Assembly: GCA_913064775.1 (NCBI GenBank)
Contig: CAJYAD010000019.1
Location: forward strand, 1 to 64,000
Direction of reading: 5' to 3'
DNA: 64,000 bases
Source of the DNA: an uncultured Albidovulum sp.
GTDB taxonomy: Bacteria > Pseudomonadota > Alphaproteobacteria > Rhodobacterales > Rhodobacteraceae
Shown here: positions 51,811 to 59,645 of the stretch, piece after piece
Position numbering within the stretch: position 1 is the stretch's first letter
Layout of the letters: each line of letters starts with the position of its first letter
Translations under genes and position numbers: made by a program
The notes under the pieces: model-generated
What the model was told of the DNA's origin: nothing
The model's database searches: none
The model's input: the letters and a program-made list of their open reading frames with translations, nothing else

Positions 51811-52556
51811 TGCCCATTCACGAAAAGTCCCTGATCCGGCCCGAGAAGCTGATCGAACACGAAGAACTGGTGATCGAGGGCGTGGATGTCTCGGGTCACT
51901 GGTCGACCTTCATCGAAGGTCGCTCTGTGGCCGATTACAACGAGAACCTGCAGGACGAAATCGCGGCCCTGCCCGGTGGTGAGTACATCCACCGCTGCTG
52001 GCAATGCGGCTCGTGCACCAATTCCTGCACCGTCAACGCGATCAACGCCGATTTCAACCCGCGCTACTGGATCTACCTGATCCGCACGGGCATGGAAGAG
52101 GAGTTGCTGCGCGACAAGGACATCATCTGGCAATGCGTCTCGTGCAACAAATGCACCTACGCCTGCCCGCGCGACGTGGTGCCCGAGGGCGTGATGAAGG
52201 CCACCTCGCATTGGCTGGAGCTCAAGGGTCACACGCCGAAATCGCCCTCGACGATCTTTGACGAGGCGTTTTCCGAGCAGGTCATCAGCCGCGGCAAGAT
52301 CGAGGACGGCCTGGTGCTGCGCAACTTCTTCAAGCGCACCGGCCAGCCGCTGAACCAGCCCTGGCTGATCGCCATGGTCGGCGGGCTGATCAAGCGCTTC
52401 CCGGTCTTCTATCTGATGAAGCTGGGCTTCGCGACGGTGTTCCGCCCCAAGACCAAGGGCTGGAACCGCGCGCGCGACGCGATCAACGAATATGCAGAAG
52501 AACGGGAAGCCGCCAACCGCAAGGCACTGGGGCTTGGCAGCAAGGGAGCGAAGTGA
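51810..52556 (+). CDS. sHdrC2, second ferredoxin-like subunit
   Basis: 248-aa HdrC paralogue with two 4Fe-4S motifs: C63/C66/C69/C73 in HRCWQCGSCTNSC, then C109/C112/C115/C119 in WQCVSCNKCTYACP. The first ends in CTVN rather than CP. A C-terminal hydrophobic stretch (QPWLIAMVGGLIKRFPVFYL) may contact the membrane or other subunits. It overlaps sHdrH by one base and sHdrB2 by one base. Confidence 0.92.
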   Translation: MPIHEKSLIRPEKLIEHEELVIEGVDVSGHWSTFIEGRSVADYNENLQDEIAALPGGEYIHRCWQCGSCTNSCTVNAINADFNPRYWIYLIRTGMEEELLRDKDIIWQCVSCNKCTYACPRDVVPEGVMKATSHWLELKGHTPKSPSTIFDEAFSEQVISRGKIEDGLVLRNFFKRTGQPLNQPWLIAMVGGLIKRFPVFYLMKLGFATVFRPKTKGWNRARDAINEYAEEREAANRKALGLGSKGAK

Positions 52557-53485
52557 TGGCCGGAGATATGAAATACAAGAAGGTCGCCTATTACCCCGGC
52601 TGCGCGCTGGAAGGGTCGGGGCATGCCTACAACCGCTCGACCAAGGCGGTCGGCAAGGAGCTGGGCCTCGATCTTGTCGAGATCAAGAACTGGAATTGCT
52701 GCGGGGCGATGGAGGTCAAGAACATTGACCCCAAGATCCAGACCTACCTGTCGGCGCGCAACCTCTCGATCACCGAGGAAATGGGCTTCGACACCGTGAT
52801 GGCGCCCTGCAACGGCTGCTATCACAACCTCAAGAAGGCCGAATACGACCTGGGCCATGACGAGACCTCGAAAGAGGTCAACCAGCGTCTCAGCTCGAAA
52901 GCCGGCCACAAGACCTATGAGGCGGGCAAGGTGGAAACCATCCACGCGCTCGACTGGATCAAGAAGTCGATCGGCGAAGAGGGCATCCGTGAGCGGGTGA
53001 AGAACTCGCTGCAGGGTATCAAGGTCGCCAACTACTACGGCTGCATGTACACCCGCCCGCGCCACATCTTCCCCGAGAAGGATCAGGGAGCGGACAGCGA
53101 GTCGACCTCAAAGCCGCATTACATGGACGACATCCTCGCCGCCGCCGGTGCCGAGAACGTCGATTTCCCGCTGAAGACGGCCTGCTGTGGCGGCGCGCAT
53201 ACGCTTTCGGACAGCGACACCTCGACCAAGCTGGTGCTGAATATCCTCACCGCTGCCGAGGCTTGCGGCGCCGATGTCGTGGCTACCGAATGCCCGACCT
53301 GCCACACCGGTCTGGAAATGCACCAGATCCGGGCCGAAAAGGTTCTTGGCAGAAAGACGAATATCAAGATACTTTATTTCACGCAGCTGCTGGGTATGGC
53401 GCTCGGACTGTCGGCCAAGAAGGTCGGCGTGCACGAGAACTTCTCGGACCCCCGGTCGCTGCTGAAGGAAAAGGGACTGGGATGA
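52556..53485 (+). CDS. sHdrB2, second CCG-domain subunit
   Basis: 309-aa HdrB with two complete Cys sets. The first has YYPGCALEG, NWNCCGAME and APCNGCYHN; the second YYGCMYTRP, TACCGGAHT and TECPTCHTG. This is the canonical CX(n)CCGX(n)CXXC twice, so it should carry both non-cubane clusters, unlike sHdrB1. It is the likely site where the LbpA-bound or carrier-bound sulfur is processed. ATG 52556 is preceded by AGGGAGCGAAG; GTG 52553 is an alternative. It overlaps the next gene by 4 bp. Confidence 0.92.
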   Translation: MAGDMKYKKVAYYPGCALEGSGHAYNRSTKAVGKELGLDLVEIKNWNCCGAMEVKNIDPKIQTYLSARNLSITEEMGFDTVMAPCNGCYHNLKKAEYDLGHDETSKEVNQRLSSKAGHKTYEAGKVETIHALDWIKKSIGEEGIRERVKNSLQGIKVANYYGCMYTRPRHIFPEKDQGADSESTSKPHYMDDILAAAGAENVDFPLKTACCGGAHTLSDSDTSTKLVLNILTAAEACGADVVATECPTCHTGLEMHQIRAEKVLGRKTNIKILYFTQLLGMALGLSAKKVGVHENFSDPRSLLKEKGLG

Positions 53486-53961
53486 CCAGCGAAGGCCTCA
53501 CCATCGACGCCATCGAAAACCGCGCCGACGCGATCGTCGCCGCGCCCGACAGCGAACTGGCCCCCAATGCGAAGGCATTGGCGGCCGAGCTGCTGTCAAT
53601 GTCCGAGGTGATCGTGGAAACCTGGCTGGAAGCCAAGGGCCAGGCCCCCACGCAAGACAAGCATGAAGGCTTTCGCCTGATCGCCCTGCACCGCCAGGCC
53701 GCGAAGGGCAATCCCAGCTTCAATGCCTGCCGCGAGACCTGCCGCGAGGCGGTCTATCATCACAACCTGATCCTTCACGACCCGGCGGCGGGCGACATCG
53801 CCCGCACCATCCGTGTCGGCGCCATGGTCGTGCGTCACCTGGCCCTGTTCATCGGCGGCAAGCTGCAAGCCGATGGCCTGGGCGAATTCTGCTGCTCGTC
53901 CCGCCCGATCCGGCAGGCCGATGCGATCAAACCCGAAACCGCTGGAGCGATGGAGGCCTGA
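53482..53961 (+). CDS. Unknown conserved Cys-rich helical protein in the sHdr operon
   Basis: 159-aa protein I do not recognise. It looks mainly helical (DAIENRADAIVAA, AKALAAELLSMSEVIVETWL, ARTIRVGAMVVRHLALF). Notable features are CRETCRE (C83, C87) followed by YHHNLIL with a His pair, and FCCSS (C137, C138) near the end. Two Cys pairs and His suggest metal binding or sulfur handling. It overlaps sHdrB2 by 4 bp (ATGA), and lbpA starts directly after its stop, so it is made in step with both. No signal peptide or membrane helix. Confidence 0.75.
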   Translation: MTSEGLTIDAIENRADAIVAAPDSELAPNAKALAAELLSMSEVIVETWLEAKGQAPTQDKHEGFRLIALHRQAAKGNPSFNACRETCREAVYHHNLILHDPAAGDIARTIRVGAMVVRHLALFIGGKLQADGLGEFCCSSRPIRQADAIKPETAGAMEA

Positions 53962-54399
53962 ATGCCTGTTGTGCGTGGCTGCAACCTACCCGATGAGCTT
54001 CTCTACGACGTGGAGAACAACCTTTGGTACCGCGACGAGGGCGATGGCACCTTCTCGGTCGGCATGACCATGATTGCGACCGGCATGGCCGGGCAGCTGG
54101 TGGCCTTCACCGCCAAGAAGGCCGGCAAGACGATCAAGGCGGGCAAGTCCTGCGCCACGGTCGAATCCGGCAAATGGGTGGGTCCCGCCAAGTTGGGCTT
54201 CGAGGCCGAGATCATTGCGGTGAACGACAATCTGGTGGCGACGCCGACGCTTGCCAACACCGACACCTATGGCGAGGGCTGGATGGTCAAGGTCAAGCCG
54301 GTCGATCCGACCGAGATGGCCGGCCTGACCAAGGGAAGCGACGTCGCCGCGCCTTATGAAGCGAAGATGGACGCCGATTCTTTCGCAGGTTGCGAATAA
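53962..54399 (+). CDS. lbpA: Lipoate-binding protein LbpA (GcvH-like)
   Basis: 145-aa lipoyl-domain protein resembling glycine cleavage H protein. The lipoyl lysine lies in ATVESGKWVGPAKLGFEA (K71), where GcvH has ESVKAAS. GTFSVGMTMIATGMAGQLVAF is the first hybrid-motif strand set, and TYGEGWMVKVKP the second. No gcvT or gcvP is near; the flanking sHdr and lip genes define it as LbpA. It would carry the lipoamide that shuttles sulfur or electrons in the sHdr reaction. ATG 53962 follows directly on the previous stop. DsrE3 follows after 64 bp. Confidence 0.93.
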   Translation: MPVVRGCNLPDELLYDVENNLWYRDEGDGTFSVGMTMIATGMAGQLVAFTAKKAGKTIKAGKSCATVESGKWVGPAKLGFEAEIIAVNDNLVATPTLANTDTYGEGWMVKVKPVDPTEMAGLTKGSDVAAPYEAKMDADSFAGCE

Positions 54400-54463
54400 C
54401 CGGCACGGAGAGGATCCGGCCGGGGGACGATTCAAGCGCCGGAACATCCGGCAGGAGGAGACT

Positions 54464-54958
54464 ATGCGCGACGATTCCAATGCCAAGTCGATGACGATCA
54501 TCGTCACCAAAGGCACCCTCGACTGGGCCTACCCGCCCTTCATTCTGGCCACCACGGCGGCCGCGATGGGCATCGAGACGACGATGTTCTTCACCTTCTA
54601 CGGGCTGACGCTGCTCAAGAAAGACCTGAACCTGAAGATCAACCCGCTGGGCAATTCCGCGATGGAAATGCCCATGGCCGGCGGCCACATGGCCATGCCG
54701 AACATCGTGGCGGCGCTGCCGGGGATGACCTCGCTGACGACCAGCATGATGAAGAACATGATGAAGAAGAAGGGCGTGGCCTCGATCGAGGAATTGCGCG
54801 AGCTGGCGGTTGAGGCCGATGTCAACATGATCGCCTGCCAGATGACCATGGACCTTTTCGAGTACAAGAAAGAAGACATGATCGACGGGCCCTCGCTCGG
54901 CGGCGCCGCAAGCTGGGTCGATGTTGCCGCCCAGAGCGACATCAACCTCTATATCTGA
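54464..54958 (+). CDS. DsrE3-like sulfurtransferase
   Basis: 164-aa DsrE/DsrF/DrsH-family protein of the DsrE3 type. An N-terminal strand MTIIVTKGTLDWAYPPFILA is followed by a Met-rich middle (MEMPMAGGHMAMPN, SMMKNMMKKK). The conserved persulfide Cys is in NMIACQMTMDLFEYKKEDMI (C125). This class pairs with TusA in cytoplasmic sulfur transfer during sulfur oxidation, and tusA follows 22 bp downstream. GGAGGAGACT precedes ATG 54464; the open frame upstream lacks similarity. Confidence 0.9.
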   Translation: MRDDSNAKSMTIIVTKGTLDWAYPPFILATTAAAMGIETTMFFTFYGLTLLKKDLNLKINPLGNSAMEMPMAGGHMAMPNIVAALPGMTSLTTSMMKNMMKKKGVASIEELRELAVEADVNMIACQMTMDLFEYKKEDMIDGPSLGGAASWVDVAAQSDINLYI

Positions 54959-54980
54959 GATAGAAAAAGGAACGAACGAA

Positions 54981-55208
54981 ATGGCCGATCAGGTTCTTGA
55001 CGCCAAGGGGCTGAACTGCCCGCTGCCGATCCTGCGCGCGAAGAAGGCGCTGAAGGAGATGGCGACCGGTGCGGTGTTGCAAATCGACGCGACCGACCCG
55101 GGCGCGGTGAAGGATTTCGAAGCCTTCTGCCGCACCACCGGCAACGAGATGATGGAGCACAGCGAGGCCAATGGCGTCTACACCTTCCTGATCAAGCACA
55201 CCGCCTGA
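54981..55208 (+). CDS. tusA: Sulfur carrier protein TusA
   Basis: 75-aa TusA/SirA-family carrier with the CPxP signature in GLNCPLPILRAKKALKEM (C13). TDPGAVKDFEAFCRTTGNEM and YTFLIKHT complete the fold. It receives sulfane sulfur as a persulfide on C13 and passes it on through DsrE3 to the sHdr system. AAAGGAACGAACGAA precedes ATG 54981. It is the last gene of the plus-strand operon, with a strong terminator 26 bp after the stop. Confidence 0.94.
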   Translation: MADQVLDAKGLNCPLPILRAKKALKEMATGAVLQIDATDPGAVKDFEAFCRTTGNEMMEHSEANGVYTFLIKHTA

Positions 55209-55233
55209 TCCGGAAGCCATCGAGACGATCCGA

Positions 55234-55264
55234 ACGCGGCCCCGACGGGGCCGCGTTTTTCTTT
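55234..55264 (+). terminator. Rho-independent terminator of the sHdr operon
   Basis: ACGCGGCCCC-GAC-GGGGCCGCGT is a perfect 10-bp stem (55234-55256), followed by TTTTTCTTT. This is a textbook intrinsic terminator, placed just after tusA. Confidence 0.92.
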
Positions 55265-55319
55265 GCCCCGGCAAAGCCCTAGTGGGTCCGGTTCAAGCCA
55301 ATACGCGCGTTGCTCTGCA

Positions 55320-55925
55320 TCAGGACGGTGGTTGCAGCGCCGCCCTTGCCCGCTCTATTTCGCCGCGCATCACACATCCTTCTGCGTGATCATTGATTAG
55401 CCCCATAGCTTGCATGAACGCATAAACCGTCGTGGGGCCGACGAATTTCCACCCGTGCTTTCGCAGCTCTTTCGACAGCGCCACCGATGCGGGCGAGGTC
55501 GAGCGGCTTTGCGGGGCGGCGGTCTCATCCTGAGGCTCGAACCGCCAGATAAACGCAGCCAGAGAGCCTTCGGAATCCACCAGGTCGCAGGCGCATCGAG
55601 CGTTGTTGATTGCGGCTTCGATCTTCCCCCTGTGGCGCACGATCCCGGCATCCGCAAGCAACCGGGACACATCCGCCTCGTTGAACAATGCCACCTTGCG
55701 GAAATCGAAACCTTGGAAAGCTGCGCGGAAATTCTCGCGCTTGCTCAGGATCGTGCGCCAGCTCAGACCCGACTGGAAACTCTCGAGGCACAGCTTCTCG
55801 AACAGGCGGATATCGTCGACAACCGGAAACCCCCATTCGCGATCATGGTATTCGAAGAATTCCGGCGCGGCGGCACACCAGCCGCAGCGTGGCCGCCCGT
55901 CGGGGCCGGGTATGAGCGCGCTCAT
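55320..55925 (-). CDS. tag: DNA-3-methyladenine glycosylase I
   Basis: 201-aa base-excision enzyme removing 3-methyladenine. The zinc-binding N-terminus RCGWCAAAPEFFEYHDREWG, then LFEKLCLESFQSGLSWRTIL (HhH region) and GWKFVGPTTVYAFMQAMGLI are diagnostic. The usual C-terminal His/Cys zinc ligands appear in NDHAEGC. Start ATG 55925 overlaps the YciI-like stop by 4 bp. It is convergent with the sHdr operon and protected by its terminator. Confidence 0.95.
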   Translation of the reverse strand: MSALIPGPDGRPRCGWCAAAPEFFEYHDREWGFPVVDDIRLFEKLCLESFQSGLSWRTILSKRENFRAAFQGFDFRKVALFNEADVSRLLADAGIVRHRGKIEAAINNARCACDLVDSEGSLAAFIWRFEPQDETAAPQSRSTSPASVALSKELRKHGWKFVGPTTVYAFMQAMGLINDHAEGCVMRGEIERARAALQPPS

Positions 55926-56215
55926 ACCGGGGCTTTCAGGAAGTCGAGCGCCGGAACCGTGCGCTTCGCATCAATTTCGTGGATCTCGGCGGAGACGACG
56001 CCATGGATCACAAAAGGATCGGTGGCGATACGGGCCTCTAGCGCGGCACGGCCCTCATTATGAGAGACGATTGCGCCGCCCGCGGCCGGGGACAGCGACC
56101 CTGCGCAAAGGAATTTCCCATCCGCAAACCCCTGCGCGATCCAGTCGTTATGCGCTGCCATGAATTCCATCGCAGCGGATCTATTATCGGCAAACTTCAG
56201 AAAAGTAACGAACAT
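55922..56215 (-). CDS. YciI-like family protein
   Basis: 97-aa ferredoxin-like-fold protein of the YciI/YCII family. MFVTFLKFADNRSAAMEFMA and HNDWIAQGFADGKFLCAGSL contain the usual His and Asp. TDPFVIHGVVSAEIHEID is the family C-terminal strand pair. Function unknown; YciI domains are found alone or fused in many regulators and enzymes. It is cotranscribed with tag. Confidence 0.85.
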   Translation of the reverse strand: MFVTFLKFADNRSAAMEFMAAHNDWIAQGFADGKFLCAGSLSPAAGGAIVSHNEGRAALEARIATDPFVIHGVVSAEIHEIDAKRTVPALDFLKAPV

Positions 56216-56229
56216 CCATGCTCCTTGGG

Positions 56230-56814
56230 TTAATTCTCAACGGCTGGCGCGACCAACAGCTCATCCAGCCATTCCTCAATTCCAGCGACTTCACGTCGGA
56301 TGAAGGCCTCATCCCGGAACGTCGCGGCGATGACCGCCACACCCTGCGACCAGACCAGAAGATGCATCGCATGCGCCTCTGCCTGCCGGATTATCCCAAG
56401 GGCCTGAAACTGGCCCGTCAGCCAGCTACGGAACAGGCCAAGGATTTCCGCGGCACGGTGTTGCGCGGCGTGGTCGAGCTTGGCCAATTCCGAGCACAGC
56501 GTTCCGACCGGGCAACCGAAGGCCATGATCTTGATGCGATTGGCGATCAGCAAACGGATGAAAGACAGGATACGGTCGCGCGGCGCCGCACCCTTGGCTT
56601 GCCAATTGTCGAGCATCTCGCTTGTCCGCTGTTGCCGGCGCGAGATCACCGCATCCAGGATCGCGTCCTTGGTCTTGAAGTGATGGTAGAAATTGCCGCG
56701 TGAGATGCCCACCGCCGCGGCGATGTCGGCGAAGGACGTGGCCTCAAACCCACCTTCGTAAAAGAGAGCATCCGCCTTCTCGACGATAAGGTCGCGGGTA
56801 CCAACAGCAGTCAT
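56230..56814 (-). CDS. TetR-family transcriptional regulator
   Basis: 194-aa repressor. The N-terminal HTH contains ALFYEGGFEATSFADIAAAV and GISRGNFYHHFKTKDAILDA. The C-terminal ligand domain has FGCPVGTLCSELAKLDHAA, found in a TetR subgroup often paired with oxidoreductases or NemR-like electrophile sensors; its Cys residues could be redox-sensitive. The target may be its own operon with the YciI-like and tag genes, which follow on the same strand. A perfect operator lies just upstream. Confidence 0.9.
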   Translation of the reverse strand: MTAVGTRDLIVEKADALFYEGGFEATSFADIAAAVGISRGNFYHHFKTKDAILDAVISRRQQRTSEMLDNWQAKGAAPRDRILSFIRLLIANRIKIMAFGCPVGTLCSELAKLDHAAQHRAAEILGLFRSWLTGQFQALGIIRQAEAHAMHLLVWSQGVAVIAATFRDEAFIRREVAGIEEWLDELLVAPAVEN

Positions 56815-56845
56815 GGCGGCCGTCCAGATTGTTTCGCGACCAGAT

Positions 56846-56861
56846 TAGGACAAATGTCCTA
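56846..56861. promoter_or_regulatory. Palindromic operator upstream of tetR
   Basis: TAGGAC-AAAT-GTCCTA is a perfect 6-bp inverted repeat, 32 bp before the TetR start. Outer GACCA (56838-56842) and TGGTC (56864-56868) add a nearly concentric second repeat. TTAGGACA-type sites are usual for AcuR/NemR-like TetR regulators. Confidence 0.6.
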
Positions 56862-57032
56862 CATGGTCAACGCAACGCGCCCTGGCCAGATGGCTGCGAT
56901 CTTCGCCTGGCGGATCAACGCCGCGTCGCGCCCCGGCCTTGTCCTTTGCGCGCGCGCCTTCCCCGCCCTCTTGCGCCTTCCCCCGCCCGCCGCCAGAGTA
57001 CCGCCACGAAAGCACTGGAAAGGCGCGGCCCG

Positions 57033-58445
57033 ATGGCAGACTTGACGGATCTCGGCGCCCTGGCGCTGTCGCGGAGGATCGAACGCGGCGAGACCTCTGC
57101 CGAAGATGTCATGGCCGCCACGCTTGACCGGATCGCGGCACTGAACCCCGCGCTCACCGCCATCGTCAGCCTGCGCGACCGCGACACGCTGATGGCCGAG
57201 GCCCGCGCCGCCGGCGCCGCCCCGCGCCGCAGCTGGCTGCACGGCCTGCCGCTGGCGGTGAAGGATCTGCAGGCGGTGGCCGGGATCCGCAGCACCTGGG
57301 GCTCTCCGCTCTTCGCCGATTTCGTCCCCGCCACCGATGACATGCTGCCGCGCCGCCTGCGCGCCGCCGGGGCGATCCTGATCGGCAAGACCAACGTGCC
57401 GGAATTCGGCCTCGGCTCTCACAGCCGCAACCCGGTCTTCGGCACCACCGCCAACCCCTATGACACCGCGCGCACCGCCGGCGGGTCCTCGGGCGGGGCG
57501 GCGGCGGCGCTGGCCGCGCGGCTGCTGCCGGTGGCCGACGGCTCGGACATGATGGGATCGCTGCGCAACCCGGCGGCCTATTGCAATGTCTACGGGATGC
57601 GCCCCTCCTACGGCCTCGTGCCGCAGGATCCGCTGGGCGATACCTTCTTGCACCAGCTGTCCACCGACGGCCCGATGGCGCGCAATGTCGAAGACATGGC
57701 GGCGCTGCTGGAAACCCTGTCGCAGCCCGACCCGCGCCTGCCCCACAGGATCCAGCCCGAACCCTTCACCCAGGCGCTCGACACCGACCCGCGCGGATTG
57801 CGGATCGGCTGGCTGGGCGATTGGGGCGGCGCCTATCGGATGGAGCCAGGGATCCTGGATCTGTGCGAAACCGCGCAGCAGACCTTCACCGAGATGGGCT
57901 GCGAGGTCACCCCCCTGCCGCCACCCTTCCCGGCCGAGAAGCTGTGGCACAGCTGGACCACGCTGCGCAGCTGGGCCGTGGCCGCGCGGCTGGGCATCCA
58001 CCACGCCGACCCCGCCCGCCGCGCCCTGCTGAAGCCCGAAGCCATCTGGGAGATCGAGCGCGGCCTGAGCCTGAGCGCGATGGAGGCCCACCGCGCCAGC
58101 GTGATCCGCTCGGACTGGTTTGCCACCGCCGCCGGACTGTTCGAGACTTTCGACGCCCTCATCCTGCCCTCGGCCCAGCTCTGGCCTTTCGACAAGACGC
58201 TGGACTGGCCCCATGCGATCGGCGACCGGGCGATGGACAGCTATCACCGCTGGATGGAAGTGGTTGTGCCGGTCAGCCTGATCGGCCTGCCGGCGATCTC
58301 GGTGCCTGCGGGCTTCGGGGCCGAGGGCCTGCCCATGGGGATGCAGCTGATCGGCCCGCGCGGCGGCGACCGCGCGCTTCTGCGCCTGGCCCAGGCCTGG
58401 CACCGCGCCACCGACTGGCCGGGCCGCCGCCCGCCCGCGCTCTGA
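57033..58445 (+). CDS. Amidase-signature family hydrolase
   Basis: 470-aa amidase. The Ser-cisSer-Lys triad is seen in HGLPLAVKDLQAVAG (Lys), DGSDMMGSLRNPAAYC (cis-Ser region) and TARTAGGSSGGAAAALAARL (Gly/Ser-rich). GSDMMGS replaces the common GSDTGGS. It resembles amidases such as AtzE/GatA-like proteins without GatB/C partners, so it is not the tRNA amidotransferase. The substrate is unknown. ATG 57033 is preceded by GGAAAGGCGCGGCCCG. A quinone oxidoreductase follows after 60 bp on the same strand. Confidence 0.88.
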   Translation: MADLTDLGALALSRRIERGETSAEDVMAATLDRIAALNPALTAIVSLRDRDTLMAEARAAGAAPRRSWLHGLPLAVKDLQAVAGIRSTWGSPLFADFVPATDDMLPRRLRAAGAILIGKTNVPEFGLGSHSRNPVFGTTANPYDTARTAGGSSGGAAAALAARLLPVADGSDMMGSLRNPAAYCNVYGMRPSYGLVPQDPLGDTFLHQLSTDGPMARNVEDMAALLETLSQPDPRLPHRIQPEPFTQALDTDPRGLRIGWLGDWGGAYRMEPGILDLCETAQQTFTEMGCEVTPLPPPFPAEKLWHSWTTLRSWAVAARLGIHHADPARRALLKPEAIWEIERGLSLSAMEAHRASVIRSDWFATAAGLFETFDALILPSAQLWPFDKTLDWPHAIGDRAMDSYHRWMEVVVPVSLIGLPAISVPAGFGAEGLPMGMQLIGPRGGDRALLRLAQAWHRATDWPGRRPPAL

Positions 58446-58505
58446 CGGCACCGCTTGCCCCCGGCCTCCGGCCGACTACAACCAATGCAGACAGGAGAAG
58501 ACATC

Positions 58506-59480
58506 ATGGCTAAAACGGCGATCATCGAGGCCTTTGGCGGCCCGGAACAGCTCAAGCTCGTGGACCGGCCGGTGGGCGATCCCGGCCCCGGCGAGATCCG
58601 CATCCGGCATGAGGCGATCGGTCTGAACTTCATCGACGTCTATCAGCGCACCGGGCTCTATCCCAACGCCCTACCGCTGGCCCTGGGGATGGAGGCCGCG
58701 GGCGTCGTCACCGCCGTGGGCGAAGGCGTGAGTCACCTGAAAGCGGGCGACCGCGCGGCCTATGCCGCAGGCCCGCCCGGCGCCTATACGCAAGAACGGG
58801 TGATGCCCGCGACCCAGGTTTGTCCGCTGCCCGACGCGATCTCCTTCGAAGAAGGCGCGGCGATGATGCTGAAGGGCATGACGGCGGTCTATCTCTTCGA
58901 GCGCACGGTACCGCTAAAGACCGGCGACTGGGTGCTGTTCCATGCCGCGGCTGGCGGCGTCGGGCTGATCGCCTGCCAATGGGCGCGCGCGAAGGGCATC
59001 CACCTGATCGGCACCGCCGGATCGGATGAGAAATGCGCGCTGGCGCGCGAGCACGGCGCCGAGCATGTGATCAACTACCGGACCGAGGATTTCGAGGCCC
59101 GGGTGAAGGAGATCACCGATCAGCGCGGCGTCGATGTGGTGATGGATTCGGTCGGCAAGGACACTTTCGAGGGCTCGCTCAAAAGCCTGCGGCCGCTGGG
59201 GATGATGATCTCCTTCGGCAACGCCTCGGGTCCGGTGCCACCGTTCGAGCTGGGGCGCCTTGGCGCGCTCGGCTCGCTGCAGATCACCCGGCCGACGCTC
59301 TTCACCCATATCGCCAGGCACGAGACCTGCCAGGCGATGGCGAAGGAGTTGTTCGCCATGGTGACCTCGGGCAAGGTCAAGATCCGCGTCGATCAGCGCT
59401 ATCCGCTCGATCAGGTGGCCGAGGCCCACCGCGCACTGGAGGCCCGCAAGACGGTGGGCGGAACGGTGCTGCTGCCCTAG
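58506..59480 (+). CDS. NADPH:quinone oxidoreductase QorA-like
   Basis: 324-aa zeta-crystallin-type MDR protein. N-terminal GLNFIDVYQRTGLYPNALPL, nucleotide loop FHAAAGGVGLIACQWARAKG, and the NADPH pocket AGSDEKCALAREHGAEHVIN match QorA well. The end ALEARKTVGGTVLLP is also typical. No zinc site. It would reduce quinones by one electron or act on other enones. GGAGAAGACATC precedes ATG 58506. It is distinct from the QOR-like protein at 36.3-37.2 kb. Confidence 0.9.
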   Translation: MAKTAIIEAFGGPEQLKLVDRPVGDPGPGEIRIRHEAIGLNFIDVYQRTGLYPNALPLALGMEAAGVVTAVGEGVSHLKAGDRAAYAAGPPGAYTQERVMPATQVCPLPDAISFEEGAAMMLKGMTAVYLFERTVPLKTGDWVLFHAAAGGVGLIACQWARAKGIHLIGTAGSDEKCALAREHGAEHVINYRTEDFEARVKEITDQRGVDVVMDSVGKDTFEGSLKSLRPLGMMISFGNASGPVPPFELGRLGALGSLQITRPTLFTHIARHETCQAMAKELFAMVTSGKVKIRVDQRYPLDQVAEAHRALEARKTVGGTVLLP

Positions 59481-59500
59481 GCGCGCTTCACGGACCTTGG

Positions 59501-59626
59501 CGCCGGGGGTTTCACACCCCCGGACCCCCGTGGAATATTTTCTCCAAAGTGAAAACGAAGAGTGCTCCTTGCTTTCACTTTGGTGGAAATATCCCGGGGG
59601 CGCAGGGGGCAGAGTCCCCGCCGGCT
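59501..59626. repeat. Paired inverted repeat elements at a convergent gene junction (CACTTTGG type)
   Basis: A minus copy (GGAATATTTTCTCCAAAGTG then AAA, 59532-59554) faces a plus copy (TTTCACTTTGGTGGAAATAT then CC, 59573-59594). Flanks again carry GGGGGTTTCACACCCCC (59505-59521) and GGGGGCGCAGGGGGC. Both arms use CACTTTGG instead of the CATCTTGG of the 19-kb pair, so pairing is kept while sequence changes. It lies between two convergent genes. Confidence 0.75.
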
Positions 59627-59645
59627 GACTGCGGGTGCCCGGGCC

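Noticed and set aside
53962-54399. Glycine cleavage H protein (gcvH)
   Set aside because: The lipoyl motif is ESGKW rather than ESVKA, no gcvT/gcvP is nearby, and sHdr genes flank it; LbpA fits better.
40346-55264. Integrated mobile island (transposase, att sites, tRNA) around the sHdr genes
   Set aside because: I found no integrase, transposase, direct repeats or tRNA at either border; base composition by eye is like the flanks. Transfer remains possible but is not visible here.
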